Shown here piece after piece: positions 1-6,243 of a DNA stretch of 10,000 nucleotides. A program made the position numbers and the translations under genes. The stretch is from Candidatus Hydrogenedens sp. (GTDB lineage Bacteria; Hydrogenedentota; Hydrogenedentia; Hydrogenedentales; Hydrogenedentaceae), in assembly GCA_020216745.1 (NCBI GenBank), contig JAIWNQ010000024.1, positions 1-10,000 on the forward strand, given 5' to 3'. The notes under the pieces are model-generated. The model did not search any database and was not told the origin of the DNA. It saw only the letters and a program-made list of their open reading frames with translations. Position 1 is the stretch's first letter, and every line of letters begins with the position of its first letter.

Positions 1-2270
1 TAATCAGGTCGTGGAGACATTTCAATTCCCGCAATAGGGGGTATTACATAACTTTTCTCGATAACTTCGAGGGTCAACGGCTGTTTATGTTTTAACCTCC
101 ATTCTAAGGTAAGTCCATTTTCCCCAGGGAAACCACGATAATTAAAATGCCAATCCTGAATAGTTTTCCCTTCTGAACGTTCAAAGTCCTTACCATTTAC
201 TTTCGCTGACAAAACCTCCAACTCACCTCTCAATGTAAGGTGCATCTCTACTGACTTCCTCAATGAAACCACAGAAATCTTGAGGTGCCGAACATCTCCC
301 TCTGTCTTATCTTCCAATACGGATAAAAGAGGCTGTGGATAACTTGCAATAGGTGCTTCAGCAAAGCGAATTATAATATTATCACCCGTAAATGGTTCAG
401 GTCTTTTAAATTGTACATCTTCCTTGAAAAACTGTTCTGTCCATTCATCTAATTCTACATCACGTGACATCCACCATGCTTTTCCCGTATCCCAATCTAA
501 TCCATAACATAAATGATTTGTTTTAGGAGTTTCCTTTGTAAAACGGAAGAATAACATAGGGTATGCATACACAAGAAGCCCTGCTATTAACAAAACCAGC
601 CCCCAACGATAGCAGGTCTTCTTATCCTGAACAAAATTCTGCACAATCCCTACAGACTGATAAAGGATAAGAATGAGAAATATCATTAATAGTGGAATAA
701 ATATCGGGGTAAGGGTTTGAACACCTAAAATAAGAAATGGAGCAACGAAATACATAGTTACAAGTGTCGGTATTAGTGTCCAGAAAGAGAGCCAAACAAA
801 ACTCCGTTGCCATTTCTGGGGGATATAGGGGAAACAACAAATAATTCCACAGACACTTCCTATAAGCAATATCCATACAGCGATATAACTCGCAGTGGGT
901 GTCGCTATGCTGGAATATATGGACAAACCAAGCCATGGCAATAATGCTGATGCAAAAAATACATGGGGGTCAAACCGTGCAAAAATAACAGGCAAAAAGA
1001 TAAGAAACAACCCTAACGTTGTTAATAAACCTACAACAAAGTAAGTAAGTTCATAATAAACAATGTAATGCTTATATACAAGGAACGTCAATCCTATTAA
1101 ACCACCGAGTAAACCAATTATTAATAAGGTATGTACCACATTTCGCACGAAATTTATAATGACATCTCGAATTCGAATTCCCCAGAACAACCGCATAAAA
1201 AAAAGCATAACGAGGTAGAATATAATTGCCATAATTAATAAGGGTAATATCCATTTCTCTGAGTAGGTTATCAATCGGTTACCAGGCAACGGAAAATAGA
1301 TACTATTATTTATAGGCTCTTCAAAGGGATAACCAATTTTTAAGTGAGATAAATCAAGATTACCAAAATGTTTTACCAAAGGTAAAGCATATTCTCCATG
1401 GTGTTGTAAAGAACGAAGAGAAATATGGTTAATATTATCATTAGGAGTGTGGTAATAACGAATACCCCCGACAAATGCGAAATCGAACCCTGGAACACCT
1501 TTAGGTTTCAGAACATAATAATCTGTACTTGTCGGCATTTTCCCCGCAACTTCAAACATCATCGAACTGGCACGGGGATAAGGAACCACTTTAGCAAATT
1601 CTTGTATTAGCCAGGAGTTATTATTACTCATCTGGAACATCATAGATGGACCGTAATGTCCCCGTGCTTCAAAATTTAAACACAAACCGATCGTTTCAAA
1701 AAGAGGATGTTTTAAAAACGCTTTTGGACCTAAAAGTCCAGCTTCTTCACCATCTGTAAAAAGGAAAATGACATCGTTTCTTAATGGTGCACTGTGTAGC
1801 AAAGCCCGCAAGGTTTCATACATTGTCGCCACCGCAGAACCATCATCCGCACAGCCTACCCCATAAGGTGTAGAATCGTAATGCCCCATTAGTAGAATAG
1901 ACCGTGTCGGAGCATAGCCTGGCAATACAACCATAACACTATCTACTCGTTCCACACTATTATAACCATGTTTTGACGAATGCTCCACATACCCTGTATA
2001 TACCTCAGGTTCTACTCCTAACAGTCGAAGTTTCTGAACAAGATATTCTCGAACCTTTGCATCTTCCTGCGAACCAAAGGGGTGTATCATCGTCGTCGGG
2101 TATTCCAGAAGTTTTATAGCACGCTCTGCTGAAAATTTATCCTGTGGAGCATCTGCAGGAACTACAGGAGGAGACCAGCAATCATAAATAGAATATAACC
2201 CCCATAAAAAAAGAATTATAACTGCTATAACATTAAAACCGCTAAAACTTCTTCTTGACAATCCTTCCAT
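1..2270 (-). CDS. M28-family zinc metallopeptidase with multiple membrane spans, partial (C-terminus beyond window)
   Basis: The frame stays open for 756 codons from an ATG at 2270 to the window edge, so the C-terminus is missing. The start is supported by AGGA eight bases upstream and an in-frame TAA further upstream. Residues 14-29 form one N-terminal hydrophobic segment. The catalytic domain follows at about 45-305, with the M28 metal and catalytic set in order: H130 (GHYDS), D142 (ADDGSA), E175/E176 (DGEE), E201 (FEARG) and H274 (YHTPND). About eight hydrophobic segments lie between 340 and 573, then a soluble region from 574 onward. The family hydrolyses N-terminal residues from peptides using two zinc ions. 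An anchored catalytic domain followed by a multi-span domain resembles ERMP1/Fxna-like proteins. The domain most likely faces the outside of the cytoplasmic membrane (inference). Substrate unknown. It lies 117 bases after lexA with its own possible promoter. Confidence 0.93.
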   Translation of the reverse strand, partial: MEGLSRRSFSGFNVIAVIILFLWGLYSIYDCWSPPVVPADAPQDKFSAERAIKLLEYPTTMIHPFGSQEDAKVREYLVQKLRLLGVEPEVYTGYVEHSSKHGYNSVERVDSVMVVLPGYAPTRSILLMGHYDSTPYGVGCADDGSAVATMYETLRALLHSAPLRNDVIFLFTDGEEAGLLGPKAFLKHPLFETIGLCLNFEARGHYGPSMMFQMSNNNSWLIQEFAKVVPYPRASSMMFEVAGKMPTSTDYYVLKPKGVPGFDFAFVGGIRYYHTPNDNINHISLRSLQHHGEYALPLVKHFGNLDLSHLKIGYPFEEPINNSIYFPLPGNRLITYSEKWILPLLIMAIIFYLVMLFFMRLFWGIRIRDVIINFVRNVVHTLLIIGLLGGLIGLTFLVYKHYIVYYELTYFVVGLLTTLGLFLIFLPVIFARFDPHVFFASALLPWLGLSIYSSIATPTASYIAVWILLIGSVCGIICCFPYIPQKWQRSFVWLSFWTLIPTLVTMYFVAPFLILGVQTLTPIFIPLLMIFLILILYQSVGIVQNFVQDKKTCYRWGLVLLIAGLLVYAYPMLFFRFTKETPKTNHLCYGLDWDTGKAWWMSRDVELDEWTEQFFKEDVQFKRPEPFTGDNIIIRFAEAPIASYPQPLLSVLEDKTEGDVRHLKISVVSLRKSVEMHLTLRGELEVLSAKVNGKDFERSEGKTIQDWHFNYRGFPGENGLTLEWRLKHKQPLTLEVIEKSYVIPPIAGIEMSPRPD

Positions 2271-2339
2271 TGCCACAATCCTAAGGTAAATTAATTATTA
2301 GTGAATTTGAAATAAAGACAGTCTTTCCCCTGTATTAGT

Positions 2340-2367
2340 TTCATAAAAGGAAAGAAATAAATGTCAA
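2340..2367 (-). promoter_or_regulatory. Candidate sigma70 promoter for the M28 peptidase gene
   Basis: On the minus strand a perfect -35 TTGACA (2367-2362) is followed after 16 bases by TATGAA (2345-2340), a four-of-six match to TATAAT. Transcription would start near 2333 and give a leader of about 60 bases. No clear terminator separates lexA from this gene, so read-through from lexA is also possible. Confidence 0.45.
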
Positions 2368-2387
2368 AAATGTTTTAATTAGAGATA

Positions 2388-3008
2388 CTAATCGTAATTC
2401 CGTTGTAAGCCAATAACAACCCCTTGTAGTAGAAGTCTATGGGAAGGAACACGAATCGGTTTCATTTTCCTATTGGCTGGTCGAAGTTCAACATATTTCC
2501 CTTCGGGGAAAAATCTTTTTACTGTAACCTCGCCATCCACTAATGCTACTACAATATCACCTTTACAAGGTTGCTTTTTAGAATCCACAAAAATAATATC
2601 ACCCTCGAATATCCCATCCTCAATCATACTCTCACCAGTTACTCGTAAAGCATAGACCCCATCTGTTTTCCGTTCAAACCCCAGAGGGATAAGTTTTTCA
2701 ATATTTGCCTCCACAGAAACAGGAAAACCAGCGGGAATTCTGCCTAACAAAGGTACCATTCGTGTTTTGGAGGGTTCCAGAAACCATTGGGCTTTAGGTG
2801 TTAATTTTAATGTTCGTGCCTTAGACGAACGTTCTAAATATCCCTTCCGTATCAAAGCACGTATATGCCCCGCTACCCCATTTGTCGACCGAATTTTTAA
2901 CCGTTCGCATATCTCTAAAATTGAAGGGGAATAATTCATCCGTTCCTGAAAATCGTGGATACAATCCAGCACCTCTTTTTGCCGTTGTGTAAGTTCACGT
3001 TCAGACAT
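2388..3008 (-). CDS. lexA: LexA, SOS-response repressor and self-cleaving protease
   Basis: This 206-residue protein has the usual LexA length and layout. A winged helix-turn-helix DNA-binding domain lies at about 1-70, with recognition region SPSILEICERL to GHIRALIRKGYLER. An S24 peptidase domain covers about 84-206. The self-cleavage bond is A93-G94 (IPAG), the catalytic serine is S127 (GESM) and the lysine is K164 (TVKRF), so the protein looks competent for RecA-stimulated autocleavage. It should repress DNA-damage genes in the cytoplasm. The start is the ATG at 3008, with GAGGTG seven bases upstream. The gene follows thiD by 100 bases and has its own strong promoter. I could not find a recognisable LexA operator, so self-regulation is expected from the family but not shown here. 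Confidence 0.98.
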   Translation of the reverse strand: MSERELTQRQKEVLDCIHDFQERMNYSPSILEICERLKIRSTNGVAGHIRALIRKGYLERSSKARTLKLTPKAQWFLEPSKTRMVPLLGRIPAGFPVSVEANIEKLIPLGFERKTDGVYALRVTGESMIEDGIFEGDIIFVDSKKQPCKGDIVVALVDGEVTVKRFFPEGKYVELRPANRKMKPIRVPSHRLLLQGVVIGLQRNYD

Positions 3009-3052
3009 ATCATATCACCTCAATTAACAGCCATACTGAACATCTTTTCACT

Positions 3053-3081
3053 ATTATAACTATAGAAATAAAATAAGTCAA
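3053..3081 (-). promoter_or_regulatory. Sigma70-type promoter of lexA
   Basis: On the minus strand -35 TTGACT (3081-3076), a 17-base spacer and -10 TATAAT (3058-3053) form a near-consensus promoter. The expected transcription start is close to 3046, giving a leader of about 37 bases before the lexA ATG. Such a strong promoter fits a gene that is held down by a repressor. Confidence 0.85.
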
Positions 3082-3082
3082 A

Positions 3083-3113
3083 TTTGATATAAATAATCTA
3101 AAGAATTATCAAA
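3083..3113. repeat. AT-rich inverted repeat at the thiD stop, upstream of the lexA -35
   Basis: Seven-base arms, TTTGATA (3083-3089) and TATCAAA (3107-3113), flank 17 bases. One arm covers the thiD stop codon and the other ends one base before the lexA -35. The arms are AT-only apart from one G-C pair, and no long T-tract follows. It is therefore a weak terminator candidate for thiD at best, or a protein-binding site. An adjoining perfect palindrome, CAAATTTG (3079-3086), overlaps the -35 itself. Confidence 0.35.
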
Positions 3114-3921
3114 TCGGTTTGTTTCGCCAGAGGTGATTTAAAGGTCCATGTCCATGTCCTAATGATGGGGCTGTTTCTATCGCTTTGTGGACAAATTGTA
3201 TAGCACGTTCTACTGCAGTTATAGTTGGCAAGCCGTGAGCAAGATAACACGCAATAGCACTGGAAAGTGTACAACCCGTGCCATGAGTGTTTTTTGTATC
3301 AATTCGCTGAGATGAAAAATGATTAACGTTCCCATCGTTCGAAATCAACCAATCCGTTACTATTTTTCCGTTAGCGTGCCCCCCTTTAACTAACACATAC
3401 CGTGCTCCTCTTTCCAAAAGTACTTCCGCAGAACGAAGTAATGATTCTTCATTTTCGGGCTCTATACCCGTAAGTTCTCTCAATTCTGGCAAGTTTGGAG
3501 TAATAATCCATGCTTGCGGAACAAGGAGTTCCAGAAGTGTTTCTAATGCCTCTCTTTGTAATAATAAATCACCACTTTTTGCCACAAGCACAGGGTCTAT
3601 AACGAGATAGAAGTCCGAAAAGGAACTTAACGCATCATGTATTGCCCGAATTGTGTCACTTCCCCAAAGCATGCCTGTTTTTATCGCATCTGCACCAATA
3701 TCCTGCATCACTACTTCAATTTGTTCTTTTACAATATCAGGAGGAATTGGATGTACCGCAGACACTCCAATCGTATTCTGGGCAGTAATTGCTGTAATTG
3801 CAGACATTCCATAACAATTCAATGCTGAAATTGTTTTTAAATCTGCCTGAATGCCTGCACCACCACCTGAATCACTACCTGCTATAGTTAATACTCTTGG
3901 CGTTTTCTTTTTCTTTAACAT
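3109..3921 (-). CDS. thiD: ThiD, hydroxymethylpyrimidine/phosphomethylpyrimidine kinase
   Basis: ThiD phosphorylates 4-amino-5-hydroxymethyl-2-methylpyrimidine (HMP) and then HMP-phosphate with ATP, giving the pyrimidine half of thiamine in the cytoplasm. The 270 residues match the usual size. Visible ribokinase-fold motifs are AGSDSGGGAGIQADLK at 14-29, KTGML at 81-85, DPVLVAKSG at 109-117, TPNLPE at 141-146, VKGGH at 178-182 and the anion-hole motif HGTGC with Cys217 at 213-217. The C-terminus carries the common GHGPLNH (257-263). A GTG directly before the chosen ATG (3924) is an equally possible start: an AGGG lies 7 bases before the GTG and 10 before the ATG. The gene follows the CNT permease by about 45 bases, with no promoter seen between them, so the two are probably co-transcribed. 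Some ThiD proteins also phosphorylate pyridoxine-type substrates, which cannot be excluded. Confidence 0.97.
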   Translation of the reverse strand: MLKKKKTPRVLTIAGSDSGGGAGIQADLKTISALNCYGMSAITAITAQNTIGVSAVHPIPPDIVKEQIEVVMQDIGADAIKTGMLWGSDTIRAIHDALSSFSDFYLVIDPVLVAKSGDLLLQREALETLLELLVPQAWIITPNLPELRELTGIEPENEESLLRSAEVLLERGARYVLVKGGHANGKIVTDWLISNDGNVNHFSSQRIDTKNTHGTGCTLSSAIACYLAHGLPTITAVERAIQFVHKAIETAPSLGHGHGPLNHLWRNKPI

Positions 3922-3968
3922 CACTATGAAACCCTACCTATTAATATTTGTTTTATAACTAACCATCA

Positions 3969-5318
3969 TTAAGAAGAAATAATTCCTGCAATACATGCGG
4001 TTGAAAAACAAGCCAGTGTGCCTGCAATAAACGCTTTGATACTCATTGTTGCAATTTCTGCACGACGTTGCGGTGCTAATGCAGAAATCCCTCCAATCAT
4101 AATTCCCAAACTCCCTGGATTCGCAAAACCACAAAGAGCATAAGTTGCTATCACTAAAGTCCGATGTGTAACCATATTGTTTTCTATTAATACCTGAAAT
4201 CGCTGATAAGCCAGAAATTCATTGAACACAGATTTAACCGCCAATAGTTCTGACATAACACTGATGTCCTTTGTTTGAACGCCCATCAGGTAAGCAAAAG
4301 GTAAAAACAAGTAACTTAACAGATGACTGAGAGTTTTACCTGTTACACTCACGGTAATAGTATCGCAAAGATGAATCAAGCCGACGAATACAATAAGTAA
4401 CGCCCCAACATTTAACGCCATAGTTAATCCTATACTCGCACCTTGCGAAGCCGCATCAAAAATATTTTGTGTCTCTATTGGAACATCCACAGATTTAACA
4501 TCAGTAGTTCGTGGTGTCTCCGTCTCTGGAATAAGTATCTTTGCAAATGCAATCGCAGAGGGTGCACTCATAATAGAAGCGGTTATGAGATGCCCAGGCT
4601 CTGCTCCAAAATTTGCGTATGCTACCATTACACTTACAGCAATAGTCGCTAAAAATGCAGTCATGATGGTGAATAACTCCGAACGAGTCATGTTCTCAAT
4701 ATATCCACGTACTGCACTCATTGATTCAATTCCTAAAAATACAAGCAATCCTGTGGTAAATGTTTCTGCCCCTGATGTCTTCATCGATTTCTGCATAAGC
4801 CATGCCAGACCTTTTACGATTTTCTGGATTATCCCTAAATGCTGTAAGATAGCAGAACATGCTGAAACAAAAATAATAACTGGTAACACCTTAAACGCCA
4901 CAACTGCACTTACAACAAACGGTTGGGTAGGTACAAGTTGACCTTCTGCATTCTGAACCATGGCTTTATCTAAAATAAAAAACTCAGTAAGACTACCGAA
5001 CAAAAATTGTGCTCCTGCACCACTGGCTTCGGTTATCAAATCAAACCCTTTCTTTATCCATTCAAAAAGATAAATTCCAATACGTGGCGATATGGTAGGG
5101 AAAAAATCTGTTCCCAATATACTGTCAATACCATTTAATACTCCATTGGGAACCAGTACCAACCAATCCGCTCGTAATAATAACAGAGCAAAAAAGAATT
5201 GAAGACCAAAACCCCATACTACAACATTCCAGCGGATATTTTTTCTATTCTCACTCAACAAAAATGCTACTAAAAAAAAGACAACCAACCCTAAAAAACT
5301 ATTAAACCTTAAACCCAT
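3969..5318 (-). CDS. CNT-family (concentrative nucleoside transporter) permease with altered base-binding motif
   Basis: This 449-residue integral membrane protein has the concentrative nucleoside transporter layout. N-terminal helices (about 8-50) include RKNIRWNVVVWGFGLQ. GAxFLFG lies at 102-108. The core region includes MTRSELFTIMTAFLATIAVSV and GHLITASIMSAPSAIA. The family signature reads AVKSVFNEFLAY at 360-371, and ATYALCGFANPGSLGI at 391-406. Ribose-side residues of the Vibrio cholerae CNT structure have counterparts here: E367 in NEF, N400 and S403 in FANPGS. The base-contacting GQTE-type motif reads GIES (196-199), so the base preference may differ from that of standard nucleoside carriers. 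CNT proteins use a Na+ or H+ gradient to import nucleosides. The start at 5318 has GGAGG six bases upstream. It sits 24 bases after the DUF6141 gene and directly before thiD, probably in one operon. Confidence 0.94.
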   Translation of the reverse strand: MGLRFNSFLGLVVFFLVAFLLSENRKNIRWNVVVWGFGLQFFFALLLLRADWLVLVPNGVLNGIDSILGTDFFPTISPRIGIYLFEWIKKGFDLITEASGAGAQFLFGSLTEFFILDKAMVQNAEGQLVPTQPFVVSAVVAFKVLPVIIFVSACSAILQHLGIIQKIVKGLAWLMQKSMKTSGAETFTTGLLVFLGIESMSAVRGYIENMTRSELFTIMTAFLATIAVSVMVAYANFGAEPGHLITASIMSAPSAIAFAKILIPETETPRTTDVKSVDVPIETQNIFDAASQGASIGLTMALNVGALLIVFVGLIHLCDTITVSVTGKTLSHLLSYLFLPFAYLMGVQTKDISVMSELLAVKSVFNEFLAYQRFQVLIENNMVTHRTLVIATYALCGFANPGSLGIMIGGISALAPQRRAEIATMSIKAFIAGTLACFSTACIAGIISS

Positions 5319-5342
5319 ACATCTCCTCCGATAATAGATAAG

Positions 5343-5930
5343 TTAACTCATATAACTTTGTGCCATATAAAGATTTTGTGCTTTGTCAAGAGCAGGTAAT
5401 ATCTCGTCCAATTTTTTGGTTCCTATCACAATTTTATACTTTCCTTTCCTTAATTCTACACACGTGTTTCCACTCACCGTATATGCCCACGACCTAAAGT
5501 TCCAACGAATACCCCAACCTCCGTATTCTATAACAGGATGGTATTTCTTTCCAACAATTTCATCTAACTTATCCCATGAAATCTTACGATATTTATAATG
5601 AAATGGAAAATACCGAATATATATCCCATCTAAATAAACACAAGTTTCAAGCCGAAGCACCAAAAAAAGGGCTATAACAAACGAAAAAACGAACGTAACC
5701 CACAAAACAAAAAAAATCAAACCTACATCTGACATAGGTTTATCCCCCCAGGGTTGACCAAAAATTAATTGGGTTACAATTGCATTTCCAATAACTACTA
5801 TTTGAAATAATACCGCACCACCTATAATCAACCAAAGCCACCATTGTGTAAACTTCTGGACTTCTTTATATAAAAGTTCACTCTCAGGGGGGAGAACATC
5901 TTTTTTTACTTTCTCAAATTGAATACTCAT
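5343..5930 (-). CDS. DUF6141-like membrane protein, function unknown
   Basis: This 195-residue protein has two hydrophobic spans, at about 31-55 and 68-94. A cytoplasmic-looking C-terminal part (about 95-195) resembles a small PH-like beta domain. Recognisable family features are a KEVQxFxQWWLWL segment at the first span, GIYIRYFPFHYKYRKISWD (102-120), the conserved YGGWGIR (136-142) and a VSGNxxVEL strand (152-160). I assign it to DUF6141 from memory of these motifs; the family has no known function. The ATG at 5930 is preceded by GGAGGAG at the right spacing. It is the first gene of the probable operon with the CNT permease and thiD, and it follows the structured intergenic RNA region. No catalytic residues are apparent. 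A role in membrane organisation or as a partner of the permease would be a guess. Confidence 0.9.
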   Translation of the reverse strand: MSIQFEKVKKDVLPPESELLYKEVQKFTQWWLWLIIGGAVLFQIVVIGNAIVTQLIFGQPWGDKPMSDVGLIFFVLWVTFVFSFVIALFLVLRLETCVYLDGIYIRYFPFHYKYRKISWDKLDEIVGKKYHPVIEYGGWGIRWNFRSWAYTVSGNTCVELRKGKYKIVIGTKKLDEILPALDKAQNLYMAQSYMS

Positions 5931-5961
5931 GAAAAATCTCCTCCATGAAGGTCTTGTCTTA

Positions 5962-5967
5962 ATTATA
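5962..5967 (-). promoter_or_regulatory. Candidate -10 element for the DUF6141-CNT-thiD operon
   Basis: A perfect TATAAT lies 31 bases before the DUF6141 start codon on the minus strand. The best-spaced -35 (TTATTC, 17 bases upstream) matches the consensus poorly, and a better TTGTTT sits 21 bases away, which is too far. Transcription from here would give a leader of about 25 bases and would bypass the structured RNA. It may be weak or need an activator. Confidence 0.35.
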
Positions 5968-6027
5968 AACCCCTTTAATGATAGGAATAAACAATAAACC
6001 TACAAAATGGGAATCGTATTCATAAAC

Positions 6028-6048
6028 AAAAAAAGAGCGGGACCTGCC
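6028..6048 (-). terminator. Candidate intrinsic terminator at the 3' end of the structured RNA
   Basis: On the minus strand the GC-rich half-stem GGCAGGTCCCGC (6048-6037) is followed by TC and then seven T residues (6034-6028). Its pairing partner lies 75 bases upstream (6135-6124), so this is a long-range terminator stem rather than a compact hairpin. It could end the small RNA and also hyp read-through. It would act as an attenuator if the upstream half-stem can be sequestered. Confidence 0.5.
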
Positions 6049-6190
6049 TGGTTTCGCTGGTTATTAGCGGGCTATACACTCAGCCCGAACAGTCCTACTC
6101 AGGACTTGTCTCGAAACTCTTACGGCAGTTCCCGCAAAACTCATCAGGGGTTGTCTCTCTTAGACTCTCCCTTAATATTCAATTTTCCCT
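6028..6190 (-). ncRNA. Candidate structured small RNA or leader RNA, about 163 nt, family unknown
   Basis: The segment is clearly richer in G and C than its surroundings and folds extensively. Read on the minus strand, a 5' hairpin pairs 6171-6169 with 6150-6148 and 6165-6162 with 6156-6153. A long stem then pairs 6135-6124 with 6048-6037, 12 positions with one mismatch. Inside it, GUUUCG (6117-6112) pairs with CGAAAC (6056-6051), enclosing two hairpins: AGUCCU/AGGACU (6106-6101 with 6096-6091) and CGGGCU/AGCCCG (6087-6082 with 6073-6068). Seven U residues (6034-6028) close the 3' end. An extended -10 promoter lies just upstream, which fixes the strand. I do not recognise the family. Its size is like 6S RNA, but the branched core is not typical. 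It is not a tRNA, tmRNA, SRP RNA or RNase P RNA by the motifs I can check. No coding potential is seen. Confidence 0.6.
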
Positions 6191-6196
6191 AATTAC

Positions 6197-6225
6197 ATTA
6201 TGCCATAAAAATTCGTAAAAAGCAA
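6197..6225 (-). promoter_or_regulatory. Extended -10 promoter driving the structured RNA
   Basis: The minus strand shows -35 TTGCTT (6225-6220), a 17-base spacer ending in TGG, and -10 CATAAT (6202-6197). The TG one base before the -10 makes it an extended -10 element. Transcription should begin near 6190, just ahead of the folded segment. It starts only 18 bases after the hypE stop codon, and no terminator is seen between them. Confidence 0.7.
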
Positions 6226-6243
6226 GTAAAATTCTTTAATCTT

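Noticed and set aside
1169..1180. Tandem GAATTC-GAATTC
   Set aside because: A 12-base tandem within a coding frame (Gly-Ile-Arg-Ile-Arg) with no flanking repeat structure; probably chance.
1072..1254. Short minus-strand open frame (and a similar one at 622-936) within the M28 gene
   Set aside because: Both are out-of-frame shadows of the uninterrupted M28 peptidase reading frame, which encodes conserved motifs and membrane spans.
2314..2326. Small palindrome AAAGAC-A-GTCTTT in the leader before the M28 gene
   Set aside because: A six-base stem with a one-base loop cannot form a normal hairpin, and no T-tract follows, so it is not called a terminator.
3009..3052. Possible LexA box in the lexA leader (GTTC and CTGT words near 3020-3042)
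   Set aside because: The half-sites do not have the spacing of any LexA operator type I know, so no operator is annotated there.
3934..4134. 66-residue minus-strand open frame at the end of the CNT gene and into the gap before thiD
   Set aside because: It overlaps the conserved CNT C-terminal signature in another frame and encodes a Cys-rich sequence without motifs; it is a shadow.
6037..6135. tRNA-like or selenocysteine-tRNA-like cloverleaf, suggested by one closing stem and several inner hairpins
   Set aside because: There is no T-loop GGTTCGA-type sequence, no CCA-compatible acceptor end and no anticodon arm with a normal loop.
6051..6147. Hammerhead-ribozyme-like pieces on the minus strand: CUGAUGAG (6147-6140) and GCGAAAC (6057-6051)
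   Set aside because: The bases after CUGAUGA and before GAAA make only about three weak pairs for stem II. No stem III and cleavage site can be drawn, and the fold would break the 12-position stem. The match is probably chance.
6028..6190. TPP riboswitch, considered because thiD lies downstream and CUGAG and CCAGCGAAA occur
   Set aside because: The conserved CUGAGA and ACCUGAUCUGGAUAAUGCCAGCG context of the THI element is absent, and the CUGAG here lies in the loop of a simple hairpin. thiD is also the third gene.
6007..6192. 61-residue open frame on the plus strand across the folded intergenic region
   Set aside because: It is composed largely of the inverted repeats of the candidate RNA, has no convincing ribosome binding site and no recognisable protein motif. 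Promoter and U-tract point to the minus strand.
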